Shown one piece after another: positions 45,235 to 58,147 of a stretch of 64,000 bases of DNA (the stretch's first letter is position 1; each line of letters starts with the position of its first letter). This stretch comes from Hevea brasiliensis (lineage: Eukaryota; Streptophyta; Magnoliopsida; Malpighiales; Euphorbiaceae): NCBI RefSeq assembly GCF_030052815.1, contig NC_079495.1, forward strand, positions 113,977,795 through 114,041,794, written 5' to 3'. The position numbers and the translations under genes were made by a program. The notes beneath the pieces are model-generated. The model was not told the DNA's origin, ran no database searches, and saw only the letters and a list, made by a program, of their open reading frames with translations.

Positions 45235-48200
45235 TGTTGCACCTTACTCCTCTGTAAGATATGACATGATCCCTAGTATATCTAATAAATTACTGAACTT
45301 CGCCTACTGATAATCTATTAAAAATATTACAAGGGATTTTAACAAAACAAATTCATTTTTAGGTTTGGTATGGTGGTAAAAGAATTATTTAAGTGTCTTC
45401 AATTTAAGTGTGTGTCATAAAGTTTATTTGGAAAGAAATAAGCATTTTTAAAATTTTTCAGAAAATTTGCGTGATGGTAGCTTAAAATTCAATAAACCAA
45501 TTTTCTTCACCCATTAAAAACAACCCGTGATAGCTTGTACAATTCAATTTCATCAATTCCATCAGTAAATAAATCATTTTCTCACACACCATTTAAAAGG
45601 AAATTAACATTTACATTCATTGAAATTAAGAAAGCAATATTATAAAAATTTACAATCCAAAAGAAATATTTAATTACAACTTTACAAATATTCAAAGTTA
45701 CAAAAATATTATTACAATGTTTGTGTACAAACTGTTTTATACAACTGCTTAACTGACTGTTTCATACATATAGCTATAAACACATCAAAATGGAAATTAC
45801 AAATGGTATACCAAATATATACCCGAAGATAACTCCAACCAAATCATCTCTTCAAGTAAACTCACTCAACTGCTCTATCTTTTCTTTCACCTGCGACAAC
45901 ATACAAAAGTTATCGCTGAGCGGTGAACTCAGTGGTGCACAACTAATAATTTAAAACTCAAGGTAGAACATAATTCATCAAATCATAACAAAAGATTTGC
46001 AATATTCAATTTTCTTTTTCCATAAGGCACTGAAACCAATATCACAATTTTTCAACCATTACAAATCATTTGTTTCAATTCCATTTTATATACTAAATCA
46101 TAATTTATCAAAGTAAATCAAAAAATGTATTTGCAATGTTCACATTTCCATGAAATCATCATAAACATTTTGCAATCATTGACAAAACATTTATTTTTCA
46201 ATCCCATGTTTGTCAAGAAATCACAGTTTAAGGGTGTTGCAAAAAATTCACACAGTTAGACCCATGACACAAAATTTCACGATCAACACCGTGTTGTACA
46301 TACACGATAAAGTAAACTCCCCCCAATAACCGAGGCTAAAGGGAGGCACCAAAGGCTAGCTAGCTAATGAGTACTCATTCGAATCAACCTCAACTGCCAA
46401 GCCAGAGAGGGAAGCTCAACCCCACAAGTGGAGGAGATCACATCAAATATCATCTCACTAAGCAAACTAATGAGGAACACAAATCACATTGCCATGTCAA
46501 CTGTGATTTCAAAATATATTCAAAATAATTTCCATTCACAAAATGCATTTACAAATCAACAAACATATTTAATTATTGTAAATTTATACACATGGTTGGC
46601 AACACATTAAGTTTGCAAAAACACTTCAAAACACATTTAAATACCGGCCCACCCCCTTGCTACATTGAAATTAAGGGCCAATAGTCGCCTTTCCATAATA
46701 TAAAGTCATTTCACAATTCAAAATCTTCAAAAAAATGTAATTAATTCTTAAATACATAAGAGAAATCATATTTAAATCATACAAAGTCAATTCAAAAAAT
46801 TAAAGTTCTCAAATACAAAGAAAAAGCATAATTAATTCATTCAATTCCCATGCAAATTAAAAAAATAAGGGAAAAAGCTAGTTGTACACAAACCTTTTTA
46901 TACTTCTCTTGACTCAGCTCAACTTTTCCCTTCCTTGGAAGACTCTTTTTCTACTAAAAACACATAATTAAAGTGTCTCAATACTCATCCCAATCACCAC
47001 CAATAACTAATCAAATAAATGTCTCATGAATCCCTAAGTTAACGATGGAAGTTAAATGAATTCTGGGTTTTGGACAGGTTTGAAGTCTCACTGTAGAACC
47101 CAATTTCAACCTAATTCCAGTCCTTATTTGCTAAAGTGATCCGCATGAAAATTTTTCCTTTAGGTGTTAGCTTTAATTTCCAATTTGAATTACTTAATTT
47201 GAAGTTCTATAACTCAAGTTATGATCAAATTACTAAGTACTACCTAGGGTACTAAACACTGTCCTTTTCCAGTTTTCCAGAATTTCACCAAATTTTGTGT
47301 CTAATATCTGAGGACCTTAGGCTCAGAATTGGCATCAGCTCCCTAAACAATGCTTTAGGTCTTTGTCTTAGGTTTCCAAATCATTTTGAATACTTCAGTT
47401 GGTATTTTGTAGAGGAAGTTATGGCTTGATAACCATTCGAAGGTCATAGGGCAATTTTGTTAAATGCAGGATTTCCATATTTGGCATTCCTGAATTTCCC
47501 TAATAATTCCTCCACTTTGCCCTAAGAACTAGGTTTAGGTCCAAATATAATATTTATATTTCTATGTCTTATGGTTATTTGGGCTTTGGAATCACTTAAT
47601 TTGCTATTGTGTAGCTTGAGTTATGGCAATTTTGCCAAAACTGGTCTGATGCCTAATCCTTCACATTTTCCAGGTTCAGTCCATACTCAGGGCAGATTTT
47701 TTAGACTAAATTTTTCTATCAATTTGATCAAGTTAGAGTCATAATTTAACTTCATGGTCTTCATAAGAATTGTTCTCCTATATCTTAGGTTTCCATTGGT
47801 TCCAGAATTACCTAATTTGGTGTTTCTTAGAGTGAGTTATGCCTAAATTAATAAGTACTATTCTTTTAGTCATTTTCTCCAAGTCTAGAATTGGTAACCC
47901 GGATTGAAGCCTAATTTGAGGTATCCTATGGTCATTTTCTAGGTAGACTCTATGCATGAGAATTTTAGCATTATGTGTTAGGTTTTATTTTCAATTAGTT
48001 TCACACCAATTGGAGTCATGTAGCTCAAATTATGAGCATTTAAGTGCACTAGACACAAGTTATCTAGATTCCAGCACAATGACCACACTTCTATTCCATT
48101 AAATTCATGCAAATTCAACACACAAATTATGTATATCCTTTCATCTAAGCTAGAATTCATGCTTAATTAAGTTAAAACACATAAAATCCTAAGTCTCCCT

Positions 48201-49168
48201 AGGCTGGCCGAAATTTATACTTCCATTTCATGCATGATTTCATCCAATTCTCAATTCAATTCCTCACATTTAAAATTTATTTCATGAAATATAGAAGAGT
48301 TCAAGCTTAAAAGATTACTTACCTCACTTAGGTAATTTCCAACTTCTCAAATTCTTCAAATTTCTTGGTTCTTTCACTTCCAATCTCTCTATCAAGGTCA
48401 AATATCACAATTTCCTCTTGGTCATCTATGAAAATCATGGAAGAATTCAAAGATTTAGAACCTTGAATTAGTTGACAATTGAGGGAGAGGGAGATGGAGA
48501 TAAGCCGGCCATATGGATGAGGAGAGGAAGAAGATAAGTTCCTCTTAAATGAATTTTTTCTTCTTGTAATGGATAGATAATTATTCATAATTTATTTAAT
48601 AATTATTCTTATTATTATTTTTAATACAATTTATTTAATTCCTTATGTTTCCGCATAAAATTTTCCATACACATTTCCATATTTTAATTTCATTCTAGTG
48701 TTTTAATCTTACTCATTTTAATTAGACATTTAGGTCAAAAGTTAACTCTTAAAGTGAATTGACCAAAATGTCTCACATCGGGTTATAGTCCATCTTTTTT
48801 TATAATACCCGATGGGTCCTTATATTTTGATTCGCTTATTTGTACTCATTCTCTTTTTATTTGTTTGGTTTTTAGGTTCCTAATAATTTCTTCATTAAGG
48901 ACTCTATAGGGTCCCACATAAATTTAGGGTAGCAATTGAACTAATAGTCGTTTCCCGTGTATGTCACTCATCACCGGGACCTAGGCTCATTTAACCGATT
49001 TGTGCTTCATTTCTCTTATTTTTATCCAACCTTTTTTAATCTTTATTAATTTTATTCATGACTTTTCTCTATAGTGTAGGTATAATTTTAGACATTCTAG
49101 CTATCCGGACAGACATTAGTTACCGGAACAATAGAATGTATGGAACTGCTTAATATGAGGGTGTTACA
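45235..49168 (-). repeat. 3' LTR of element C (3.9 kb)
   Basis: Plus orientation TGTTGCACCTTACTCC to GAGGGTGTTACA. Its first 120 bases match the reverse complement of the end of the solo LTR at 4740-4862 (ACAAGGGATTTTAACA and CTCTGTAAG landmarks), and the CACTGAGTTCACCGCTCAGCGATA block recurs near 45915. It is the most diverged Tekay-like LTR here. No coding content. Confidence 0.85.
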
Positions 49169-49208
49169 ATTCTCCCCTCCTTAAAATAAAATTTTGTCCT
49201 TGAAATTT
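49169..49208 (-). other. Polypurine tract and stem-loop of element C
   Basis: Minus-strand AAGGAGGGGAGAAT abuts the LTR. AAATTTC-AAGGAC-AAAATTT (49189-49208) forms a hairpin with one mismatched pair next to the loop. Confidence 0.75.
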
Positions 49209-49236
49209 ACCTAATGTCAGTCTCTAAATAGTTGTG

Positions 49237-49600
49237 AGTGTTGTTTCCTTATGCCCTTCTCACGTTCCCATGTGGCCTCCTGGCCTAAATGATGGTTCCA
49301 TAGCACTCTAACCAGAGGTGTTTGCTTACTCCTCAGTTATTTCACCTCACGTGCCAAGATCCTTATGAGTTCTTCATCGTAAGTCAACTCTAGACTTACT
49401 TCAATTCTGGAGGTAAAGCAAGTCTGTGTGCTAATAGACCCACTCTTTTAAGAACCTCATATGGTCCTATGAAGCGAGGACTCAGTTTCCCTTTCTTGCT
49501 AAATCTAATGGTTTTCTTCCAAGGAAAACCTTCAAAAACACCTTATAACCCGCATTATATTCAATATCCTTTTTTGTTAAGTCTATGTAGGACTTCTGAT
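49237..49600 (-). pseudogene. Integrase C-terminus and chromodomain-like tail of element C
   Basis: Minus sense: YNAGYKVFLKVFLG, then after a frameshift LSPRFIGPYEVLKRVGLLAH, LALPPEL, YDEELIRILAREVK, a stop (Glu to TAA), LRSKQTPLVRVLWNHH and EATWERE. It aligns motif by motif with the same region of element A. It confirms that element C is also a chromovirus. Confidence 0.82.
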
Positions 49601-50558
49601 GATCTGATGCAACCTTTAATCTGTTTTAAATTATCCTAATCTTCTCTTACTGTTGTTCTGTCACTCATTTTCATTCATGTTTCCTTATAAGGTGACCCTA
49701 TTGGTCTTATTAGAAATACTTATCTAACCCTTGGCAGCAGACCCCATAACCGCTATCTCACTATCTCTATTCTTGACCTAGTCCTATGTGCCATTTTCCA
49801 CCATCTAAGTTCACTTTTATTTAATTTACTACTCATTAATTCACTCCTTTGCCTAATAAAGTAGTTCAAGATATTATTGCACATCTTAAAATTATTGCTT
49901 GCCCTAGTTGCATTCCTTAACTAACTTTTCTCATATTGTTATAAACTTAAATGGATCTTATCCCCATGCTACCTACTTCATCTTGAAAATAGGAATAAAT
50001 AGAGTTTGACCTATATCCTACAATTTTGAATTCCATGGTTTGGCTCCTAACACTGTGCCAATTTGACTTGCTCTGAGTTTTACACTTCTGAATTCTATAC
50101 CGTAATAAATATTCTCCTTAGTGTTATCCCTTCCTACATTCTTCATCCTTACTTTTCTCTTTACCTCTTTTAAGACTGTATTTGCTTCCTTTAAATCCTG
50201 ACTCTATTTTTCCAAATCTTATCTTAATATGTACTCTTTAATTTGTTCCTTAATTAACTTCTTTATCTCCCCCACAACTCAACTTTGGCTACACTATTTT
50301 TTAGTTTTATTCTCTTTCTTGACTCGACTGTCGTGTCAAAAGCTTGTACCTTTTTACCGTCTCTAATAAATCATCTACACCTCAATATTACTCTGAATTG
50401 GTCCTCTGACCATTCTAGCTAGCACTTCCACTAATATTCATGGCATCTCTTTATTACATTTAAACCAACTATTCAATTTTTTTTTCTATATCTTCTTTTA
50501 TCTACCGATATTCTATGACTTATTTTTCACTGATTTTCAATCATTGTCCTTTCTTCTA
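49601..50558 (-). other. Decayed interior of element C, nothing recognised
   Basis: AT-rich with many short homopolymer and pyrimidine runs and no readable pol motif on either strand. By position it should be pol; CTTAA at 50559-50563 is the left target copy of element N. Confidence 0.45.
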
Positions 50559-50563
50559 CTTAA

Positions 50564-51966
50564 TGATTGCATCAAAATATATAGACATTAAAGGTTAATA
50601 TTCATTGCATTTTGTTAACATTTAGTCTCCCTTTATATTTATTTTTATGTGTTTTTATTATTATTTTAGAAAACATGTTAATCCAACTCAGTTCATTAAT
50701 TTTTATATTTTATCAGGTGTTTCAATGTGGTTTTAGAATCAAAAACAAGTTTAGAAGAGATTTAGAAGTCAAAACGTGAAGAATACAGGTCCAGACGTAG
50801 TGCACGGGCCGTGTAACCTACCCTGTGTAACTTTCTGGACCCCGTGCAATCTTCTGGACAAAGAAAACTTGAAAAACAAAAGTGGCAGGAAGTTACACAG
50901 GGCGTGTATCACTACACGGCCTATGTAAAGTGCCCTGTCAGCAATTCTGATGTGATTTTTCTTCGTTCCAACTCGACCCGAATGGACTTCTAATGCTTCT
51001 AAGACTCTAAAATTAGGATTTTTACATCAGATATAAATATAACAAGTCAAGAATTGAGGGAGGAGAGAATTTACATTCAAGGGAGCCAATTTACATTCAT
51101 GGATGCACATCAACCTCAAAGGAGGCAAGGGAGAAACAAGATTGCTAGAAGGGATTTTCAGCTGAAGTTTCAAAAGTCCAAAGCTGCAATTCTCTCTCTG
51201 GGTTCTTTCACTCTATTTTCTTCTCATGTTTTCTCTTTATCTTTTTATAAACTTGATTGTAAAACTCAACATGGGTGAGTAAGTTCTTTATTTTAGGGTT
51301 AGGGTGTAGCACTCTCAATTTCATTATGGATCTGCTTTGATTTTATTTAATACATTAGGTATTTTATTCTTTGATTTAATCTCTTATGATTTTAATGCAT
51401 GCTATGTGTTGGTACCTACTTATTATTGATTATAGATATTAATTAAAGGACTGAAAGGTGAAGATTAATATTAGAAAATTAGGATTTTGAACTTAGGAAA
51501 TCTGACCTAGAGATAGGCTGATAACCTTTATGGAGTTCCAAAATTAATCATAGATCTTAAAGGGTTTTGATTAAGACTAATCACTAATGAAAGTAGGGTT
51601 TAGCTCTAATTGAAATACACCTTAGATACCTTGAGAGAGGATCTAGGATACCTTAGGATTAATTTCCATCAAGTAATAATCTCCTATTTATTGAATGAAT
51701 TAGATTGATTCCATAATTGATTGAAGTGTGAACCCCTAACTCTAGGTTATTTTCATCCATTGCTATTTTAGTTTAGCAAATTGTTTTAGACTTTATTTCT
51801 TTTAATTTAAATTTAATTATTATTTCTATACAATTATATCTTCTAGATAATTAAAATTATTATAGTTCGGTACTCAACACGGTCCTCGTGGGAAAGATAC
51901 TCTACTCATTACTTCATTATTTGTTAGTGATCTGTACACTTGCGGTGGTTGCAAAACTAGCAAACA
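50564..51966 (+). repeat. 5' LTR of element N
   Basis: TGATTGCATC to CTAGCAAACA. Contains the GC-richer motif cluster at 50805-50940 (GTGCACGGGCCGTGTAAC, GGAAGTTACACAGGGCGTGT, ACTACACGGCC) and a TATA box TATAAATA at 51032-51039. Confidence 0.92.
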
Positions 51967-51972
51967 AGTTTT

Positions 51973-51990
51973 TGGCACCGTTGCCAAGGA
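51973..51990 (+). other. Primer-binding site of element N
   Basis: TGGCACCGTTGCCAAGGA, six bases after the LTR. It fits the 3' end of plant tRNA-Asp (site TGGCGCCGTTGCCGGGGA) with three G-to-A differences. Confidence 0.8.
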
Positions 51991-52107
51991 CCGGTGCTTG
52001 ATATTGAACGATTAGTGATTTGGTTACTCTAGAAATTCTTATTTCTTTTATAGTTTATTTCCTGTCTAATTTTATTTTCACTTATTTTTCTTGTGAGGTA
52101 CATTGAG

Positions 52108-52911
52108 ATGTTTCATCAATAAGTCTTCAAAAGTTTTATTCAACAACACAATGAACCATTTTACAATGCTTGGAGAAGATTTAATGAATTGGTAGAGCAA
52201 TTTGCCAATCATAGTCTCTCAGATTATGAACTCACTCTCAATTTCTACAATGGTCTGGATGAAGTGACAAGAAATTAGGCAGATTATGGAGCTTGGGCTA
52301 CAGGTGATCACATTCTTCAAAGAAACCATGAGGATGCCATTCACTTATTGAATGACATGGCAAATTTTGATTACCATTGGCATTGGGATCCTTCACTGTA
52401 GGATTGGAGTCACTAATATCCCCCACACATTCATCAACCTAATATTTCACACCAACCATTTGAGCTACAATTAGATGAGAGAGTGGGACTTGAAGAAATG
52501 GTAGCTCTGTTGGGAAATTTTAACAACCTAATTGTGAACAATGAGCTATCACTTTATGAGGACGAATTAAATGAACAAGGTTGGGAAAATGAAGAAGCTT
52601 CATGGGAATTTAAACTTATAAAAGAAGTTAAATCTCAAGAATAAAATTTCTTTGAAGATGAGTAACTAGTAGAATTCCTAGAAGAATAAGAGTTACTTGA
52701 AGAAGAAGTGGAACCTAAAATTGAAGAAAGCAACTCCTTTATTATTGGAGGGTCATTGGAAGAGTGCTTATATGAAGACAAATCAGAGATGAAGGTGGAA
52801 GATGAAGAAATTAATGAGACTATCAATCTAAGTTCATTAATGATGCTTACACATACACCACCAGAAGACCCCTTTCTATCATGGACCTGCATCATTGCAT
52901 GTCCTCAATGA
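52108..52911 (+). pseudogene. gag-like frame of element N (nonsense mutations only)
   Basis: From ATG 52108 one frame holds 267 codons to 52911. EPFYNAWRRFNELVEQFANH, LSDYELTLNFYNGL and HILQRNHEDAIHLLNDMANF match the capsid pattern of Athila/Tat gag proteins. The second half is acidic (LLEEEVEPKIEES, DKSEMKVEDEEI). Stops occur at about 52120, 52276, 52399, 52411, 52642, 52663 and 52687, but no frameshift is needed. No zinc knuckle, protease or pol follows. It is unusual that the frame survived while stops accumulated. Confidence 0.8.
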
Positions 52912-54770
52912 GCTAAAGCTGTCCTCTTCCTAAGCATATCACTCTAAGCCATGTGTTGTTCGTTCTACGTACAATCTTGTTTTAGATCTTGCCAATATTG
53001 AGGGTAACACAAATCAAAACCCATATGTGGTGTTACATGATAACTACTATGGGCAAAAACTACTTTTTGATTAGCAATTCTAAAAGGGGTCAAGCTAATA
53101 ACCTTAAATTAGAGCTTCTTGGGAGGCAATCCAAGTTTTAAATTTAATCTTTGCATTTGTCTATTTCTTTTACTTTATCACCCTCCCAAACTTGTTTTGA
53201 TGTTTGTTCACTTTGAAAGTTCAAGAAGCACTTGAAGGGAGTGATGGAGATCAAACTCACAAATCTTCAAGGGAAGGTGCGCTTCAAGGGGGAGTATCCT
53301 ATATCCATTAGCTTTTCCTTATGATGTTGCTCTTGACATGATTATGATATCTTGATGACATTGAGGACAATGTCAAATTTGAGTTTGTGGGTGCATTTCA
53401 TGCATTGCATTCATATATTGCATTTCATTCTGCATCACCTTATTATGTCTATATTATATTTGTATATCAAAAATCTAGAAAATTTTTACAAAATTTGGAA
53501 ATTTAGGACTTTTTAAAAGGCTTTTAACTTAGAATTATAACTAAAACCTTGATGAGCTAATGATTGGACTCTTTGGGAAAGAGGAATGTATGTAATTGGA
53601 TGGGTAAAAAGGCTTCAATATGTTGTTTGTGAAAAACTAAATCACCTAAGTGGAGTTAAACTAGTTAAACCCCTTCATAGCCATTAATCTGTCACATTAA
53701 ACTTCCAAAATTAGGAGAAATTTTTTGAAATACAAGCAAACCTAAAAATGCCTCACCAACTCTAGAACATATTTTTTGGACCTATCAAGGCGAAATCCTA
53801 GCATATGTTTGATGAAGAGATGATTAAGACATTTTTTGATATAGTCTCACTAAGCCTTGATCACCCCTAATTAAAATATATATCCCATACAGCCAACTTG
53901 AAGCCTATATTTATCCCTTATAATTTATTGCTATTATTTACCTAAGCCCCTAGCCTAAACACCTACCCTACTCTTTTGAGGAAGCTAAATGCATAAGTAA
54001 AAAGTATATTAGGTGCACCAAAAAAAACATTTGAGAGAGGGTGTAAAACTCATAAAAGAGTGCAAGTGCGCAATTAAAATCAAAGAAAAATTTACCTTTC
54101 TAACCCAGCAAAAGCAATGAGTTTTGGGGAGAGGACAAAAGGGACATAAAAAATAAAAAAATAAAAAAAAAAGAAGAGAAGAAGAAGAAGTCCCAAGATA
54201 AATATCTTGGAAGCATGCTTGGCACTATAAAAAAGTAAGAGCCCCTCCTTTCCATATAAAATCAATAAAATAAACTTAGTATACTTGATATTTTATGAAT
54301 ACATGCTATCCTCATATTTGCATTCCCTAAAAACCTTTCATTGGCAACCAAGTGATTATCCTTTTAGCCATATTACAACCCTTTTAAAGACCTTTTGATC
54401 TTTTGAAAATTGTATGCTACATTAGTGGAGATAGAAAATTGAGATATGCTTATGGAGTTAAAATTGGGTCACTTCACCACAATTAACCACAATAGAGGCA
54501 AATTTGGAAGAGTAAGTGTTTCTCAAGTCTATCCTGATAAAACATGTTATTTGTGACTTATTAATGGCCTTGCATAGAGGAATAATTATTTGAAGCACCA
54601 TGAAGGGGGTGAGGTCCATATGCCTTGAGAGTGGGAATTTGGTATGAAGGTTGCAGAGTATTCAATTATGTGCCAGTTGAGTTTTTTGTTATATTTCTAA
54701 GTACCCCAATGAGTTTTTATAAAGTTTTACTTTGCTTGAGGATAAGCAAAGATTTGAGTTTAAGGATATT
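52912..54770 (+). other. Non-coding 3' interior of element N
   Basis: No readable protein. It holds stem-loop GACATTGAGGACAATGTC at 53357-53374 followed by AAATTTGAGTTTGTGGGTG. A second stem-loop, TTGCTT-GAGGAT-AAGCAA, at 54732-54749 is followed by TTTGAGTTTAAGGATATT, the polypurine tract position, before the 3' LTR. AAAAATAAAAAAAT runs occur at 54150-54180. Confidence 0.75.
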
Positions 54771-56170
54771 TGATTGCATTAAATTATATAGACATTTAAG
54801 GTTAACATTCATTGCATTTTGTTAGCATTTTGTCTCCCTTTATGTTTATTTTTATGTGCTTTTATTATTATTTTAGAAAACATATTAATCCAACTCAATT
54901 CATTGATTTTTATATTTTATCAAGTGTTTTTATGTGGTTCTAGAATCAAAGACAAGTTTAGAAGAGATTTAGAAGTCAAAACGTGAAGAATACAGGTCCA
55001 AAAGTAGTACATGGGTCGTGTAACCTGCCCCGTGTAACTTTTTGGACCCTGTGCAACCTTCTAAACAAAGAAAACTTGAAAAACAAAAGTGACAGAAAGT
55101 TACATGGGGAGTGTATCACTACACAGCCCATGTAAAGTGCCCTGTCAGCAAGTCTGATGCGATTTTTCTTCGTTCCAACTCAACTCGGATGGACTTCTAA
55201 TGCTTCTAGGACTCTGAAATTAGGGTTTTTGTACTAGATATAAATATAACAAGTCATGAATTGAGGTAGGAGAGAATTTACATTCAAGGGAGCCAATTTA
55301 CATTCAAGGATGTACATCAACCTCAAGGCAGGCAAGGGAGAAACAAGATTGCTAGAAGGGATTTTCAGCTGAAGTTCCAAAAGTCCAAGGCTGCAACTCT
55401 CTCTCTGGGTTCTTTCACTCCATTTTCTTCTCATATCTTCTCTTTATCTTTTTATAAACTTGATTATAAAACTTACCATGGGTGAGTAGGTTCTTTATTC
55501 TAGGGTTAGGGTGTAGCACTCTTAATTTCATTATGGATCTGGTTTGATTTTATTTAATACATTGGGTATTTTATTCTTTGATTTAATCTCTTGTGATCTT
55601 AATGCATGCTATGTGTTAGCACCCACTTATTAATTACAAATATTAATTGAAGGATTGAAAGGTGAAGATTAATATTAGAAAACCGGGATTTTGAACTTAG
55701 GAAATCTGACCTAGAGATAGGCTGATAACCTTTGTGGAGTTTCAAAATTAATCATAGATCTTAAAGGGTTTTGATTAAGACTAATCACCAATGAAAGTAG
55801 GGTTTAGCTTTAATTGAAATACACCTTAGATACCTTGAGAGAGGATCTAGGATACCTTAGGATTAATTTCCATCAAGTAATAATCTCCCATTTATTGAAT
55901 AAATTAGATTGATTCCATAATTGATTGAAGTGTGAACCCCTAACTCTGGGTTGTTTTCATCCATTGCTATTTTAGTTTAGTAAATTGTTTTAGACTTTAT
56001 TTCTTTTAATTTAGATTTAATTATTATTTCTATAAAATTCAATTGTTTAGATAATTAAAATTATTGTAGTTCGATACTCAACACGGTCTTCATGGGAATG
56101 ATACTCTACTCATCACTTTATTACTTATTATCAATCCGTGCACTTACGGTGGTTGCAAAACCAGCAAACA
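54771..56170 (+). repeat. 3' LTR of element N
   Basis: TGATTGCATT to CCAGCAAACA, co-linear with the 5' LTR with scattered substitutions, many of them C/T or G/A (for example CACGGGCCGTG against CATGGGTCGTG). TATAAATA lies at 55239-55246. Confidence 0.92.
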
Positions 56171-56175
56171 CTTAA

Positions 56176-57344
56176 CTATAAACTACCCTCTAATACCTTA
56201 AGAAGGGAGTCTACAGGACTCTCCTTTTTCCCCTTGCCATTCAAAAGCTCCGCACCCATCATGATCTGATCCTTATGATTCTCACAAATAAAATTGTGTT
56301 TTTCCTTCCTAAGGGATACCTAGGCCAACTATTTCCTATCACACTATAGTTCTAATTAGAACATCATTTCACAAATTATTTTATTAGTGGCATTATTCTG
56401 TCCTTTCTGAGAAAATACTACTATACTCTTATAGTATAACTGATTGTAAGAGAAGTACTATATCTACCGCCTTACTATAACTGTATAAAGCTATCTACTC
56501 TCTTTTCATACTGTAAATCCCTTAAAGCATCATTTTACAAGTTGTGAACATCATCTATAGCATCCTGTCTCCTTCAGGGGGCAAAATCATACCTTGTGCC
56601 CTACTGCTACACAAATAAGATACTATTTTTCATTAAACTTTAAGCAAAAGGCTATTGCAATGCCAAAACAACTGTAAGACCCCATATCAAAGACATGATG
56701 ACCTCACTTTATAGGTGTTACCTTTAATTTATGACTATAATGAAATCTCTAGTCTTATAGCAATTCCTAATGTACTGTAGCTCATGCTAGGGTAACTGAG
56801 TCACTGACTCTAGCTACCTTACAACTATGACCTTTCGATATTCTAGCTCTAGGGTTTTAAATCCCTAATTAGGATTTTCAAACTCATTTCCAGTAATAGA
56901 ACTCTGTCCTGGAATAACTGTACCAAAGCATAGGCCATTTGCAAATATCCTCATCTTGGTGCACTATAGGGAAGTACGTAGCTCTACACAATAATCCCAA
57001 GTCAATACTGTAATTTGTAGCTTACAGCATAAACATCAAGAACATTACATAGTTACTATGGTACATCCCAATAAACTAGATTTTCCTATATCTTATCCTT
57101 CTCGAATCCATTAATATCCTAAACTTATTCTAATTGTTGTATCCACTAACAACTATTAGCAGTGGTACTTTTACCCTCGCCTTGGGCAGCTATATTGCCA
57201 TAACTCACCTTTAAGTTCTCTTGCCTTGCACTAAATAAATACATCAATTAACTCTATAATTTATTGTATTCTAGAAAAATGCCTTTCACTAACAAACTAT
57301 TCTAAAATTGATTCCAATCACACTTATTATCGTAGCTCTTATCC
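56176..57344 (-). other. Interior of element C, nothing recognised
   Basis: By position this is pol or protease flank of element C after the N insertion. I could not read any conserved motif on either strand, and no open frame exceeds background. Confidence 0.4.
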
Positions 57345-58147
57345 TAAAGGACTAGTCACCAACACATCAAAATTCATTTCCAAGTAAGGAAATAGCAGCA
57401 GAACATATAATTCTAGCACTAACATACAAATGAGTAGAACCGAAGTCAAATAGTACATAAACATTCCATTCAAAAGTTGAGAACATACCAGCAACTACAT
57501 CTGAAATCTCTACCTCTTCCCTTTGATGCATGGTGTACACCCTGACTAGTGCACCACTTTGCTCAAGTTGGTTCACTGTGCCTTGGTTGTTGTAGCACCG
57601 CCTCTACCCCTACTGACTATCTATGAACTTCTAGGGGTAGAACCTTAGATTGCCCCTTCAGTTGTGGTAGGTGGCATAGATATGCGGGCACTGGTGCAAT
57701 CCTTGATGAAATTCCCAATTTCACCGCAGTTATAACAAGCTTTATTGACCTTATAGCAGATACCTCTGTGTAGCCTGCCACATATCTTACAAGTACGAGC
57801 TGATAATGCTCCCCTGGGTATCTGTTGACTAGTTTCGGGTGGCCTCTGTGCTGCTAGCCTACCTCTGCCATACCTATGAGCTCGGGTCCCCTCAAATCTT
57901 TTATATTCCCCAAGCTACTGCCTAAACTCTAGCCAACAGGCTTCACACCCTTCCCCTTTTCATGCCACCTTTATGGGGGTTGGGTTTGTACTTGGGCTTG
58001 GGTTGATATATTGTCAGCTATTTGTTGAAAGAACATAGCCATCTGCTGAGCCATTTGTGTAGAAATCTGTATAGGTGGGACTGGTGTAGCTGGGCCTCCG
58101 ACACTTTGAGGAGCTGGGCCCTCACCTTGTACTTCAGCTGCAATTGA
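57345..58147 (-). pseudogene. gag and protease remnant of element C
   Basis: Minus sense: gag fragment IQISTQMAQQMAMFFQQIAD (58146-57971), a stop, then YKRFEGTRAHRYGRGR, CKICGRLHRGIC and CYNCGEIGNFIKDC. The last is the zinc knuckle with His replaced by Asn. Protease follows: EISDVVAGMFS and YVLFDFGSTHLYVSA, with DFG where DSG or DPG is expected. The capsid core between FFQQ and the knuckle is missing. The N-terminal codons are cut at about 58147 by element D. Confidence 0.75.

Larger units (their letters stand above)
50564..56170 (+). mobile_element. Element N: non-autonomous Athila-type Ty3 element, full length
   Basis: 5607 bases with perfect target duplications CTTAA (50559-50563 and 56171-56175). 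LTRs are 1403 and 1400 bases, both TGATTGCAT to GCAAACA. The primer-binding site matches tRNA-Asp as in Athila. The interior (51967-54770) has only a gag-like frame and then about 1.85 kb of non-coding DNA with two RAGGAY stem-loops; there is no pol. Athila-type is inferred from the primer site, gag motifs and the GGGAGGCAATCCAAG text near 53130 that I associate with such elements. Confidence 0.92.
45235..58147 (-). mobile_element. Element C: Tekay-like chromovirus, minus strand, 5' part outside window
   Basis: 3' LTR 45235-49168, polypurine tract, integrase C-terminus (49237-49600), a decayed stretch, then a protease and gag remnant at 57345-58147. Element N is inserted at 50564-56170 and element D at about 58148, after which the 5' portion must lie beyond the window. 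Reverse transcriptase, RNase H and the integrase core are not recognisable. They were deleted or are decayed beyond reading by eye. TTTCT at 45230-45234 should be its left target duplication. Confidence 0.82.
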
